Under the pieces are notes generated by a model. The model ran no database searches, was not told the origin of the DNA, and was given only the letters and a program-made list of their open reading frames with translations. DNA of 64,000 nt. Origin: Nonomuraea typhae. GTDB taxonomy: Bacteria; Actinomycetota; Actinomycetes; Streptosporangiales; Streptosporangiaceae. This document shows positions 7,933-16,751 of this stretch, piece by piece (within the stretch, counting starts at the first letter, position 1; each line of letters begins with the position of its first letter). The stretch spans positions 64,308 to 128,307 of the forward strand of contig NZ_VRLV01000004.1 in assembly GCF_009760925.1 (NCBI RefSeq), in the 5' to 3' direction. A program made the translations under genes and the position numbers.

Positions 7933-9644
7933 CCATGGCCCGCATGAAGCTGGCCTTCCTGCGGCACTCCTTCCGCGGCGAGCGGGCCCAGACGGCCGGC
8001 ACCGGCGCCGCGCTCGGCGTGATCCTCGCCGGTGGCATCGTCTACCTGGGCTTCCAGAGCCCCGGCCTGCTCGCCGCCGGGTACGCCGTGTGGATGCTCG
8101 GCTGGATCCTCGGCCCCGTCTTCATGGGCGGCGGCGACGAGACGCTGCGCCCCGAGTACTTCACCCTCATCGGCCTGCCGCCGCGCCGCCTGGCCTCCGG
8201 CCTGCTCGTCGGCGCCTTCGTCGGCCTGGCGCCGCTGGTCAGCCTCGCCGCGCTGACCGGTCTCGTGGTGCTGGGGGTACGGCTCGGCCCGGCCAACGCC
8301 CTGGTCGCGGTGCCCGCGGCGGTGCTGCAGGTGGCCGTGTTCGTGCTGGTGTCCAAGGTGTCCGTGGGCCTGGTCGGCCTGGCGTTGCGCACCCGGCTTG
8401 GGGCCATCGGCTCCGGCCTGCTCAACGGCGCCATCCTGGCGGGGCTCGGGCAGATCTGGGTGTTCTTCTGGGCCTTCGGGCAGACGGGCGTGCCCTCGGC
8501 GGTGTGGTATCTGCCGTCGGGGTGGGGCGTGCTGGCCGTCCAGGGACACTGGTGGGCGCTGGCCGCGCTGGCCGTGCTCGTGGCGCTCCTGCTCGGCGCG
8601 TGGGCGGCCCTGCTCAACCGGCGGGCCGGCGCCGTACGCCCCTCCACCAGGGGACGCCGCCCGTTCACCGCCGCGAGCGCCCGCGGCGCGATCGTCGCCA
8701 AGGAGCTGCGGACCTGGTCGCGCGACCTCGTCCGCAGCCACCAGACCACCTTCGCCCTGTCCTATGCCATCTGCTTCGCCGCCAGCCCGCTCCTCCTCGG
8801 CTGGAACGGCCTGCTGCCCTACGCCGGCCCGATCTTCGTCGTCATGGCCGCCGCCATGGCCGCCAACCTCTACGGCACCGACGGCACCGCGCTCTGGCTC
8901 ACGCTCATGACCCCGGGCGCCGGCGACGTGCGCGGCCGCCAGCTCGCCTGGTTCGCCGCGCAGGCGCCCGTGGCGATCGTCGTCACGGTGGCGTTCACCG
9001 CGATCACCGGCGGCCCTTGGCCCCTGGCGCTGGCCCTGCTCGCCGCCCTGCTCGGCGGCGGCGCCGGATTGGTGCCGCTGATCTCGGTGTACGCCCTCGT
9101 CCCCGGCACCGACCCGCACCGCCGCGCCGGCAACCCGCTGCGCACCAGCGAGGACGACAGCGGCCTCACCGGCCTGGCCTACCTCATGCTCGCCCTGGTC
9201 GCCCTCACGGGCGTGCCCGCCGCGCTCATCGCCTTCTGGTACGGCTGGGCCGGCCTGGCCGTCGGCATGCTGACCGGCGCTCTGTGCTACTGGGGCCTCG
9301 GCCGGCTGGCCGCACGCCGCCTGCGCGCCCGGGGGCCGGAGCTCCTCGACATCATGCGCACCGGCCGCAAGCCGCAGGCCGCCGCGCCCTCACGCCTCGA
9401 CCGCCTGCCCGCATGGCAGCGCAACCTCGCCTGGTGGTGCCTCGGCTTCGGCGCGATCCCGCTGTTGCCCCAGGGCGTCGTGGCCGCGGTCTTCGTGGCC
9501 AACGACATGCTGCGCCACACCTGGTTTCTCGCCACGTACATGCCGCCGGGCCTGCGCTACCCGGTTGCCGGCGCCATGATCGCCCTCGGCCTCGGCATGT
9601 ACGGAGTGGGCGTGTGGATCATCAAGCCACGGTCGCCTCGATGA
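7917..9644 (+). CDS. ABC transporter permease (multi-spanning exporter subunit)
   Basis: This membrane protein has about 575 residues and at least ten hydrophobic segments in two blocks (about residues 25-230 and 280-570). The GTG at 7917 is chosen because AAGGAG lies 6 bases upstream; an ATG six codons later is possible. It has no recognisable enzymatic domain. It would form the membrane part of the exporter driven by the ATPase just upstream. Its 3' end overlaps the 3' end of the convergent ligase gene by 23 bases. Confidence 0.85.
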   Translation: MAVELTMARMKLAFLRHSFRGERAQTAGTGAALGVILAGGIVYLGFQSPGLLAAGYAVWMLGWILGPVFMGGGDETLRPEYFTLIGLPPRRLASGLLVGAFVGLAPLVSLAALTGLVVLGVRLGPANALVAVPAAVLQVAVFVLVSKVSVGLVGLALRTRLGAIGSGLLNGAILAGLGQIWVFFWAFGQTGVPSAVWYLPSGWGVLAVQGHWWALAALAVLVALLLGAWAALLNRRAGAVRPSTRGRRPFTAASARGAIVAKELRTWSRDLVRSHQTTFALSYAICFAASPLLLGWNGLLPYAGPIFVVMAAAMAANLYGTDGTALWLTLMTPGAGDVRGRQLAWFAAQAPVAIVVTVAFTAITGGPWPLALALLAALLGGGAGLVPLISVYALVPGTDPHRRAGNPLRTSEDDSGLTGLAYLMLALVALTGVPAALIAFWYGWAGLAVGMLTGALCYWGLGRLAARRLRARGPELLDIMRTGRKPQAAAPSRLDRLPAWQRNLAWWCLGFGAIPLLPQGVVAAVFVANDMLRHTWFLATYMPPGLRYPVAGAMIALGLGMYGVGVWIIKPRSPR

Positions 9645-10713
9645 GGTCGTCGACCACGCCTTCTAGGTCGTGCGCCCGGGCGTGAACGCTCCGTTGCCGG
9701 TTCGCCCCGGAGCCCCGGCGCAGCAGCCGGTCCAGCCCCTCCTCGACGAACGGCAGGTCACCGGCGTCGCCGACCGCCTGCCGTACGTGCCGGAGCAGCC
9801 GCCTGACCATCTCCGGAGCCGGCACGAGCTCGCCCGCCCGCAGGTCGAGGCAGCAGCCCGCGATGCCGTCGCGTGCCGCCCGCCAGTAGGCGGCGCGCAT
9901 CACCTCCGTGCCGACCGGCAGCCCGCGGTCTCCGCGCGCGACCGCCTCCAGCGCCGTGAGCACCAGCCCGCGGATCAAACCGATGATCGTCAGGCTGTCG
10001 TTGATCTCGAGAGGCACGTCGGCGACGCGCACCTCGATCGTGGGCAGGATGGAGGACGGGCGGACGTCCCAGTAGATCGTCTTGGCGTCCATGAGCGCAC
10101 CGGTCTCGGACAGAGCCCCGACGGCCCGCTCGTACTCCGCGAAACTCTCGAAGTACGGCGGAGCCCCCGAAACCGGCCACCGGCTCCAGCTGATCACCCG
10201 CCAGGAGGCGTAGCCGGTGTCCCGCCCGATGAAGAAGGGGGAGTTGGCGGCCAGCGCGATCAACACCGGCAACCAGGGGCGCAGATGGTTGCCGACGTAG
10301 ACGGCCAGTTCCTCGTCCGGCACGTCCACGTGCACGTGTAAGGCGCAGATGCACAGCTCGTCCTGGAGAGCCCGATAGCGCACCTGCCCGTTCGCGTACC
10401 GAGGATGGTCGCTGAGCGGGATCGGTCCCTTGTCGCCCAGGACCGGCATCGCACTGGCGACCAGCGCCAGCCCGCACTCCTGTGCCGCCTTGGCCACCTC
10501 GGTCCGCGCCGCGCGCAGTCTCGCGCCCAGTTCGGAGAGGTCGGCCGACGGCGTCGTGCGCGCTTCGACTTGGAACCGGCTGACCTCCTGGGCGATGTTC
10601 TCACCCAGGACGTTCGTCGCTGCGGCCAGTACTTCCGCCGCCCGGGGAGCCACATGTCGTGTGTGGGGATCGACGATTAGGTACTCCTCCTCGATCCCGA
10701 TGAGGGGAGTCAC
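9622..10713 (-). CDS. Carboxylate-amine ligase, YbdK/GCS2 family
   Basis: This protein of about 363 residues belongs to the glutamate-cysteine ligase 2 family (YbdK-like). It starts TPLIGIEEEYLIVDP, the family's ATP/metal-binding GxEEE motif, and has HVHVDVPDEE (about residues 131-140) and RPSSILPTIEVRVAD near residue 240. I start it at the GTG at 10713, which puts GIEEEY at the very N-terminus as usual; a -10-like TATAAA lies about 8 bases before it, so the message may be leaderless. A longer start at 10794 adds 27 residues that run through this promoter and a terminator. Actinobacteria make mycothiol, not glutathione, so the true amine substrate is uncertain. Confidence 0.88.
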   Translation of the reverse strand: MTPLIGIEEEYLIVDPHTRHVAPRAAEVLAAATNVLGENIAQEVSRFQVEARTTPSADLSELGARLRAARTEVAKAAQECGLALVASAMPVLGDKGPIPLSDHPRYANGQVRYRALQDELCICALHVHVDVPDEELAVYVGNHLRPWLPVLIALAANSPFFIGRDTGYASWRVISWSRWPVSGAPPYFESFAEYERAVGALSETGALMDAKTIYWDVRPSSILPTIEVRVADVPLEINDSLTIIGLIRGLVLTALEAVARGDRGLPVGTEVMRAAYWRAARDGIAGCCLDLRAGELVPAPEMVRRLLRHVRQAVGDAGDLPFVEEGLDRLLRRGSGANRQRSVHARAHDLEGVVDDLIEATVA

Positions 10714-10757
10714 GGGTGGTTTATACCCTTTTCTTCCCTCGCGCGAACGCCACACCT

Positions 10758-10788
10758 CCGCTTCCGGCGCTCCAGGCCCCGGAAGCGG
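10758..10788 (-). terminator. Hairpin terminator after lhr
   Basis: CCGCTTCCGG (10758-10767) pairs perfectly with CCGGAAGCGG (10779-10788) around an 11-base loop, just downstream of the stop of the minus-strand helicase gene. There is no strong U-tract, which is usual for GC-rich actinobacteria. Confidence 0.65.
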
Positions 10789-10800
10789 CTTCACGTGCGG

Positions 10801-13800
10801 TTAAGCGCGCAGGCGCAACCCCCTCGGGGTGGGATGGAAGCCCGCCGCCTCCAGGGCCGCCGCCAGCGGCGAGTCGTTGATGTGGCCGCCGTCGGCCCGC
10901 TCGACCGTCAGCTTGCCCAGCGCCCCGTCGCGCACCGCCAGCGCCAGCGCGTCCACCGCCGGCTGCAACCGGTCGTCGTCGGCGAACGACAGCAGCGTCT
11001 TGCCGCCACGCTCCACATACAGCACCAGATGCCCGTCGACCAGGACGACCAGGGCGCCCGCCTTGCGGCCCGGCTTGTGGGAGACCTCGCCGGGATGCGC
11101 CGGCCACGACAGCGCCGCGCCGTACGGATTGGCCGGATCGGCGGCGGCCAGCACCACCGCGCGGCGGGCCTGCGCCCGCTCCCCGGTATCGGTGTCGGGG
11201 GACATCGCGCGCATCCGGTCGACCGCGCCCGGCAGCGCGAACTGGGCGCCGCCCAAGCCCTCCACGAAGTAGCCGCGGCGGCATCGGCCGCTCTCCTCGT
11301 AGGCGCGCAGCACCTGGTAGATCGGGGTGAAGCCGCCGGGCAGGCGCTCGGAGGTGACCGCGCCCCTGGTGACCACGCCGTGGCGTTCGAGCATCACCTC
11401 GGCCTGAGCCTGCGCCCGCTGGGCCGGTTGGTCGGCGGGGGAGGGCAGCAGCCACCAGCGCCCGCCCACCGTGGGCGGGCCGCTGCGCGAGGGCAGCACC
11501 GCGCGCCGCCGCCGGGTCGTCGCCGGGCGGTGCGCCGGGCGGCCGGTGCCCAGCGTGGCGCGCAGCGGGGCCAGGGTGTCGCCGGAGATCCGGCCCGACC
11601 ACACCAGGTCCCACAGGGCCGCCGACAGGACGGCGTCGTCCTGCGCGCCCAGCCGGTCGGACAGGCCGCGGAAGAACAGCGCGCCGCCACCGGCCAGCAC
11701 GTCGAGGATCTGCTCGTGCAGCGGCGTCAGGGTGATCTCGGCGGGGTCGGGCAGCAGGAGCGGGGCGGTGTCGGCGAAGTACAGCCCGACCCAGCCGTCG
11801 CCGCCCGGCAGCGAACCATGACCGGCCCACAGCACCTCGCCCGCGGCGGTCAGCTCGTCGAGCAGCGCCGGATGGTAGCCGGGGACCCGGGCCGGCAACA
11901 CCAGCGTCTCCAGCGCCGAGGCCGGGACCACGGCGCCCTGGAGCTGGTCGAGCGCCCCCACGAGGGCGTCCATGGCCCGCCCGGCGCCGCCCGCCGTGCC
12001 CCCTGAACCGGCGGTCCCCGCCGAGCCGGTGATGCCGTGCCAGGCGGGCAGGAAGCGGGCCAGCGCCTCCGGGGCGACCGGCTCGACCTCCTTGCGCAGC
12101 CGGGCCAGCGACCGGCGGCGCAGCATCCTGAGCACCCCGGCGTCACACCACTCCTCGCCACGCCCGCCGGGGCGGAACTCGCCGCTGACCACCCGGCCGG
12201 TCACCGCCAGCCGCCGCAGCGCGTCGGTGACCACGGCCACGCCCAGGCCGAAGCGGGCGGCAGCCGTACCGGCGTGGAAGGGGCCACGCGTGCGGGCGTG
12301 CCTCGCCACGAGGTCGGCCAGCGGGTCGGCGACCGGCTCCAGGAACGCGTGCGGGACGCCGACCGGCAGCGGCGCGCCCAGCGCGTCGCGCACCCGCGCC
12401 GCGTCCTCGATCGCGACCCAGCGCTCCTGCCCGGCGATCCGCACCGCCAGCGCCCGGCGCGCGGCGGCCAGCTCCGCCAGCCAGGCCGGGTCGCCGCCGC
12501 GCACGCTGACGTCCTCGGCCGCCAGCGGCCCGTGGGAGCGCAGCAGGTCGGCGAGGTCCTCCCGGTCGCGCAGCGCACGATCGAGCCTGGCCAGCTCGCG
12601 CTCGGTGTCGGCGATCACGTCGGGGTCGAGCAGCTCCCGCAGGTCGGCCTGGCCGAGCAGCTCGGCCAGGAGCGAGGTGTCCAGGGCCAGCGCCTGGGCA
12701 CGCCGCTCGGCCAGCGGGGCGTCGCCTTCGTACATGAACGCGCCGATGTAGTGGAACAGCAGCGAGGCGGCGAACGGCGAGGCCTGCGAGGTCTCGACCT
12801 CCACCACGCGCACCTTCCTGGCGGCGATGTCCCGCATGAGCGCCACCAGCCCCGGCACGTCGAAGACGTCCTGCAGGCACTCGCGCATCGTCTCCAGCAC
12901 GATCGGGAACGAGGCGTACTGCCCGGCCACGCCCAGCAGGTGCGCGGCCCGCTGCCGCTGCTGCCACAGCGGGCTGCGCTTGCCCGGCACCCGTTTGGGC
13001 AGCAGCAGCGCCCGGCCCGCGCACTCGCGGAAGCGGGAGGCGAACAACGCCGAGCCGCCCAGCTCCTCGGTGACGATCTGCTCGATCTCCTCGGCGTCGA
13101 AGGCGGCCACGTCGGTGGGCGGCTCGGCCAGCGTGTCGGGGATGCGCAGCACGATGCCGTCGTCGGAGTGGACCGCCTGCACGTCGATGCCGTAGCGCTC
13201 GCGCAGCCGCCGGTTGATCGCCAGCGCCCACGGGGCGTGCACCCGCGCGCCGTAGGGCGAGTGGATCACCACCCGCCAGTCGCCCAGCTCGTCGTGGAAG
13301 CGCTCGACCAGCAGTGTGCGGTCGTCGGGGACGTACCCGGTGGCCTCGCGCTGCTCCTTCAGATAGGACAGCAGGTTGCCCGCGGCGAAGGAGTCGAGCC
13401 CGGCGGCGCGCATGCGCTCCTCCCCGGGCTCGCGCAGGAACGCGCCGATGGCCCGCCCCAGCTCGGCCGGGCGGCCCATCGTGTCGCCGTGCCAGAACGG
13501 CAGCTTGCCCGGCTGCCCCGGCGCGGGGGAGACCAGCACCCGGTCGGCCGTGATGTCCTCGATGCGCCAGGAGGTCGCGCCCAGCACGAACACGTCGCCG
13601 ACGCGCGACTCGTACACCATCTCCTCATCCAGCTCGCCCACCCGGGACGCCTTCTCGCCTACGAGGAAGACGCCGAACAGCCCGCGGTCGGGGATCGTGC
13701 CGCCGTTGGTCACCGCCAGCCGCTGCGCTCCGGGCCGCCCCTGCAGGGTGCCGGTCACGCGGTCCCACACGATGCGCGGGCGCAGCTCGGCGAACTCCTC

Positions 13801-15294
13801 GCTCGGGTAACGCCCGGCGAGCATGTCGAGCACCGCCTCCAGCGCCGTGCGCGGCAGCGTCTGGTACGGCGCGGCCCGCCGTACCAGGGCCTCGAGGTCG
13901 TCGACCGTCCACTCGTCGAGCGCCGTCATCGCCACGATCTGCTGGGCCAGCACGTCGAGGGGGTTGCGCGGATAACGCATCTCCTCGATCTGGCCCGCCT
14001 TCATCCGCTCGGCTACGACCGCGGTCTGCACCAGGTCGCCGCGGTACTTGGGGAAGATCACACCCTTGGAGACCGCCCCCACCTGGTGCCCGGCGCGGCC
14101 GATGCGCTGCAGCCCGCTGGCCACGCTCGGCGGCGCCTCCACGCAGGCGACCAGGTCGACGGCGCCCATGTCGATGCCCAGCTCCAGGCTGGAGGTGGCG
14201 ACCACCGCGGGCAGCCTGCCCGACTTGAGCGCCTCCTCGATCTGGGCCCGCTCCTCCTTGGAGACCGAGCCGTGGTGCGCCCTGACGATCTCAGGGACCG
14301 CGCCCTTGCTCGCCCCCGCCTGGGCCATCAGCTGCGCGGGCATGTCGAAGCCCGTCAGGTCGAGCGCCTCCGGGCCGTTGTCGCGCTCGTAGGCCAGCTC
14401 GTTGAGCCGGGTGCACAGGCGCTCGGCCAGCCGCCGCGAGTTGGCGAAGACGATCGTCGAACTGTGGGCCCCGATCAGGTCGAACAGTTTGTCCTCGACG
14501 TGCGGCCAGATCGAGCGGCTGACCGGCTCGGCGAAGTCGCCCGCGGGCTCGGCCGGGCGCCCGTCCATCTCCGTCATGTCCTCGACGGGGACGACGACCT
14601 CGACCTCGATCCGCTTGTCGGCGGGCGGCTGCACCACGGTCGCCGGGCGGGCGCCGCCCAGGAACGCGGCCACCTCGCTCACCGGCCGCACCGTGGCCGA
14701 CAGCCCGATCCGCTGCGCCGGCCGTTCGAGCAGGGCGTCGAGGCGTTCGAGGCTCAGCGCCAGGTGCGCGCCGCGCTTGGTGGCCGCCACCGCGTGCACC
14801 TCGTCGACGATCACCGTCTCGACCGCGCTCAGCGCCTCGCGCGCCTGGCTGGTCAGCAGCAGGAACAACGACTCCGGCGTGGTGATGAGGATGTCGGACG
14901 GCCTGGCCGCGAACCTGCGCCGGTCTTCGGCGGGCGTGTCGCCCGACCGGATCGAGACCGAGATCTCCGGCACCGGCAGGCCCAGCCGCCGCGCGGTCTG
15001 CTTCATGCCCGCGAGCGGGGCGCGCAGGTTACGCTCGACGTCCACGGCCAGCGCCTTCAGCGGCGAGACGTAGAGCACCTTGGTGCCCTTGCCCGGCTCG
15101 GCCCGGGCGGCCAGCCGATCCAGGGACCACAGGAAGGCGGCCAGCGTCTTGCCCGACCCGGTCGGGGCCACGACGAGCGTGTTGTCGCCACGCGCGATCG
15201 ACTCCCACGCGCCCTCCTGGGCGGCGGTGGGCGCGACGAAGGCGCCGGTGAACCATTGGCTGGTCAGCGGGCTGAAATGGGCAAGAGCACTCAC
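10801..15294 (-). CDS. lhr: Lhr-type large ATP-dependent helicase
   Basis: This is a superfamily 2 helicase of about 1497 residues, the usual length for full Lhr. Walker A is APTGSGKT (about residue 44), the DExH box is VIVDEVHAVA, motif III is LSATVRP, and the second RecA domain has ATSSLELGIDMGAVD and LQRIGRAGHQ. The long C-terminal part holds the winged-helix and Lhr-specific domains used in strand unwinding. Lhr-like helicases act in DNA repair and are damage-induced in mycobacteria. I place the start at the GTG at 15294 (VSALAHFSPLTSQWF) because a damage-type promoter ends just before it; a start at 15399 would overlap the divergent VOC gene. Confidence 0.93.
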   Translation of the reverse strand: MSALAHFSPLTSQWFTGAFVAPTAAQEGAWESIARGDNTLVVAPTGSGKTLAAFLWSLDRLAARAEPGKGTKVLYVSPLKALAVDVERNLRAPLAGMKQTARRLGLPVPEISVSIRSGDTPAEDRRRFAARPSDILITTPESLFLLLTSQAREALSAVETVIVDEVHAVAATKRGAHLALSLERLDALLERPAQRIGLSATVRPVSEVAAFLGGARPATVVQPPADKRIEVEVVVPVEDMTEMDGRPAEPAGDFAEPVSRSIWPHVEDKLFDLIGAHSSTIVFANSRRLAERLCTRLNELAYERDNGPEALDLTGFDMPAQLMAQAGASKGAVPEIVRAHHGSVSKEERAQIEEALKSGRLPAVVATSSLELGIDMGAVDLVACVEAPPSVASGLQRIGRAGHQVGAVSKGVIFPKYRGDLVQTAVVAERMKAGQIEEMRYPRNPLDVLAQQIVAMTALDEWTVDDLEALVRRAAPYQTLPRTALEAVLDMLAGRYPSEEFAELRPRIVWDRVTGTLQGRPGAQRLAVTNGGTIPDRGLFGVFLVGEKASRVGELDEEMVYESRVGDVFVLGATSWRIEDITADRVLVSPAPGQPGKLPFWHGDTMGRPAELGRAIGAFLREPGEERMRAAGLDSFAAGNLLSYLKEQREATGYVPDDRTLLVERFHDELGDWRVVIHSPYGARVHAPWALAINRRLRERYGIDVQAVHSDDGIVLRIPDTLAEPPTDVAAFDAEEIEQIVTEELGGSALFASRFRECAGRALLLPKRVPGKRSPLWQQRQRAAHLLGVAGQYASFPIVLETMRECLQDVFDVPGLVALMRDIAARKVRVVEVETSQASPFAASLLFHYIGAFMYEGDAPLAERRAQALALDTSLLAELLGQADLRELLDPDVIADTERELARLDRALRDREDLADLLRSHGPLAAEDVSVRGGDPAWLAELAAARRALAVRIAGQERWVAIEDAARVRDALGAPLPVGVPHAFLEPVADPLADLVARHARTRGPFHAGTAAARFGLGVAVVTDALRRLAVTGRVVSGEFRPGGRGEEWCDAGVLRMLRRRSLARLRKEVEPVAPEALARFLPAWHGITGSAGTAGSGGTAGGAGRAMDALVGALDQLQGAVVPASALETLVLPARVPGYHPALLDELTAAGEVLWAGHGSLPGGDGWVGLYFADTAPLLLPDPAEITLTPLHEQILDVLAGGGALFFRGLSDRLGAQDDAVLSAALWDLVWSGRISGDTLAPLRATLGTGRPAHRPATTRRRRAVLPSRSGPPTVGGRWWLLPSPADQPAQRAQAQAEVMLERHGVVTRGAVTSERLPGGFTPIYQVLRAYEESGRCRRGYFVEGLGGAQFALPGAVDRMRAMSPDTDTGERAQARRAVVLAAADPANPYGAALSWPAHPGEVSHKPGRKAGALVVLVDGHLVLYVERGGKTLLSFADDDRLQPAVDALALAVRDGALGKLTVERADGGHINDSPLAAALEAAGFHPTPRGLRLRA

Positions 15295-15300
15295 CTTGCC

Positions 15301-15323
15301 ATAGTGCCTCGCGGCACCGACAG
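15301..15323 (-). promoter_or_regulatory. PafBC/RecA-NDp-like promoter of lhr
   Basis: Reading the minus strand: CTGTCGGTG (15323-15315), 8 bases, CACTAT (15306-15301). The known LexA-independent damage promoter of mycobacteria is TTGTCRGTG-N8-TANNNT, so this differs by one base in the upstream box and one in the -10. The lhr GTG follows 6 bases later, consistent with a leaderless transcript. Confidence 0.6.
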
Positions 15324-15384
15324 AAAATCGCATTGTGGCGACCGGAGGTGGTTGAGCGACGCGCGAACGGACATACCAGCGACT

Positions 15385-15873
15385 GTGACCATCGACCACG
15401 CGGCCAACCAGGCACGACGGGAGCGGATCAAGGAGGTCTTCCTCTTACCGCACCGGCCTTCGAGCAGCGCCCGCGGGCTGCACCACGTCGCCCTCATCTC
15501 CACGGACGCGGAGCGGACGATCCGTTTCTACCAGGATCTCCTGGAGTTCCCGCTCACGGAGATCGTCGAGAACCGTGACTTCCCGGGTTCCAGCCACTTC
15601 TTCTTCGACGTCGGCAACGGCAACCTGCTGGCCTTCTTCGATTTCCCCGGCCTCGACCTCGGGCCGTACCGGGAGGTGCTCGGCGGCCTGCACCACATCG
15701 CGATCTCGGTGGACCCCGCCACGTGGGAGCGGCTGCGGGGCAAGCTGGAGATGGCCGGCGTGCCGCACCAGATCGAGAGCGGCGCCTCCATTTACTTCAA
15801 AGACCCCGACGGCGCCAGGCTGGAGCTGCTCGCCGACCATCTGGGGGAGATGTACGGCTCGCGCGTTCTGTGA
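15385..15873 (+). CDS. VOC (glyoxalase/dioxygenase fold) family protein
   Basis: This protein has about 162 residues and two beta-alpha-beta-beta-beta modules of the vicinal oxygen chelate fold. The first begins GLHHVALISTDAERTIRFYQ (about residues 33-52) with the first metal His; the second begins GGLHHIAISV (about 103-112) and ends IYFKDPDGARLELLAD, with the Glu ligand. It could be a lyase, isomerase or dioxygenase; the substrate is unknown. It is divergent from lhr. The GTG at 15385 gives VTIDHAANQARRERIKE at the N-terminus; no strong ribosome site is visible. Confidence 0.82.
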   Translation: MTIDHAANQARRERIKEVFLLPHRPSSSARGLHHVALISTDAERTIRFYQDLLEFPLTEIVENRDFPGSSHFFFDVGNGNLLAFFDFPGLDLGPYREVLGGLHHIAISVDPATWERLRGKLEMAGVPHQIESGASIYFKDPDGARLELLADHLGEMYGSRVL

Positions 15874-15891
15874 TGCCGGGTGAACCCGTGT

Positions 15892-16095
15892 CTAGCGACG
15901 TGAGGCCCGGCGGGTCCTCGGGCGGCCCGCGCGGGGCGCCTGGCGGATGCCCGCATGCCGTTCGGAACGCTCGACCTTCTCCTGCTTGACGGTGACGCGG
16001 ACCACTACCAGGACATGACGTCGTTTTGCGCGATTGGCCCTTACCTTGGCTGACGTGGGGGGCTTCGTAGACGAAGACTTGGAGGCCTTTGGCAT
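15892..16095 (-). CDS. Small very basic hypothetical protein
   Basis: This reading frame of 67 codons is rich in Lys and Arg (ending RAGRPRTRRASRR) and has GC-rich third positions like the neighbours. Nothing is recognised in it. It converges on the VOC gene and diverges from DUF3046. With no clear ribosome site, it may be spurious. Confidence 0.35.
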   Translation of the reverse strand: MPKASKSSSTKPPTSAKVRANRAKRRHVLVVVRVTVKQEKVERSERHAGIRQAPRAGRPRTRRASRR

Positions 16096-16137
16096 GCGGG
16101 TGTCTTACCCACGCGTTAACGGGTCGATACTTGGTAC

Positions 16138-16332
16138 ATGCGCCTGACCGAATTCTGGAGAAGGATGCGCGTGCACTTCGGCGACGCGTACGCCGACTCG
16201 TGGGCTCGCGACTACGTGCTCGCGCCGCTCGGCGGGCGCACGGTCGTGCAGGCGCTGGCCGACGGCGAGAGCGCCAAGTCCGTCTGGCGGGCGGTCTGCC
16301 AGGTGGAGAACGTCTCCTCTAAACTCCACTGA
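16138..16332 (+). CDS. DUF3046 family protein
   Basis: This small protein of 64 residues (MRLTEFWRRMRVHFGD at the start, VWRAVCQ near the end) matches the DUF3046 family, which in actinobacteria is encoded just upstream of recA. Its role is unknown. Here recA is separated from it by two other genes. Its last 14 bases overlap the convergent hypothetical gene. Confidence 0.85.
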   Translation: MRLTEFWRRMRVHFGDAYADSWARDYVLAPLGGRTVVQALADGESAKSVWRAVCQVENVSSKLH

Positions 16333-16600
16333 CGTTCTCGGCCGAGAGCGTCTCCTTGAGCGACCTGGCCGTCTGCGCCAGGTCTTCGGCGCTGCCCTGG
16401 CCGCCGGGCGACCACAGGAACATCCAGCCGCGGTAGGCGGGCGTGGCGAAGATGATGGTCTGTCTGCCGGTCCGCGGATGCCAGGCCCACAGCACCGGAT
16501 CGTCGCCGCCGACCATGCGACCCACCAGCCCGTGATCGGGCAGCAGCTCGGCCAGAGCCTCCAGATGGGTGCGCCGTTCCCCGGTGTACGTGCTCGCCAC
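16319..16600 (-). CDS. Hypothetical protein
   Basis: This protein has 93 residues, with a GTG start at 16600 preceded by AAGGG at about 9 bases. It has a patterned core (VLWAWHPRTGRQTIIFATPA, then GWMFLWSPG) suggesting a small beta-rich fold, and a helical C-terminus. I do not recognise a family. It converges on and slightly overlaps DUF3046. Confidence 0.6.
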   Translation of the reverse strand: MASTYTGERRTHLEALAELLPDHGLVGRMVGGDDPVLWAWHPRTGRQTIIFATPAYRGWMFLWSPGGQGSAEDLAQTARSLKETLSAENVSGV

Positions 16601-16751
16601 GTCGCCGCCCTTCGACCGTTGTCCTCAGGATCTCCCCAGCTCACGGGGCATGGCAACAGACCCGGCGCAATGCCCGGGAATGTCCTTTGGGTTCAGGTGC
16701 GTGACACCCACCGGTCGCCGGACGGACACTGGCGACGAGGAGGGTGCGACC

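Noticed and set aside
12037..15873. A 1278-codon plus-strand open frame
   Set aside because: It is antisense to lhr for most of its length, with a Gly/Arg/Ala/Leu-biased composition typical of GC-rich shadows; only its last 162 codons (VOC protein) are real.
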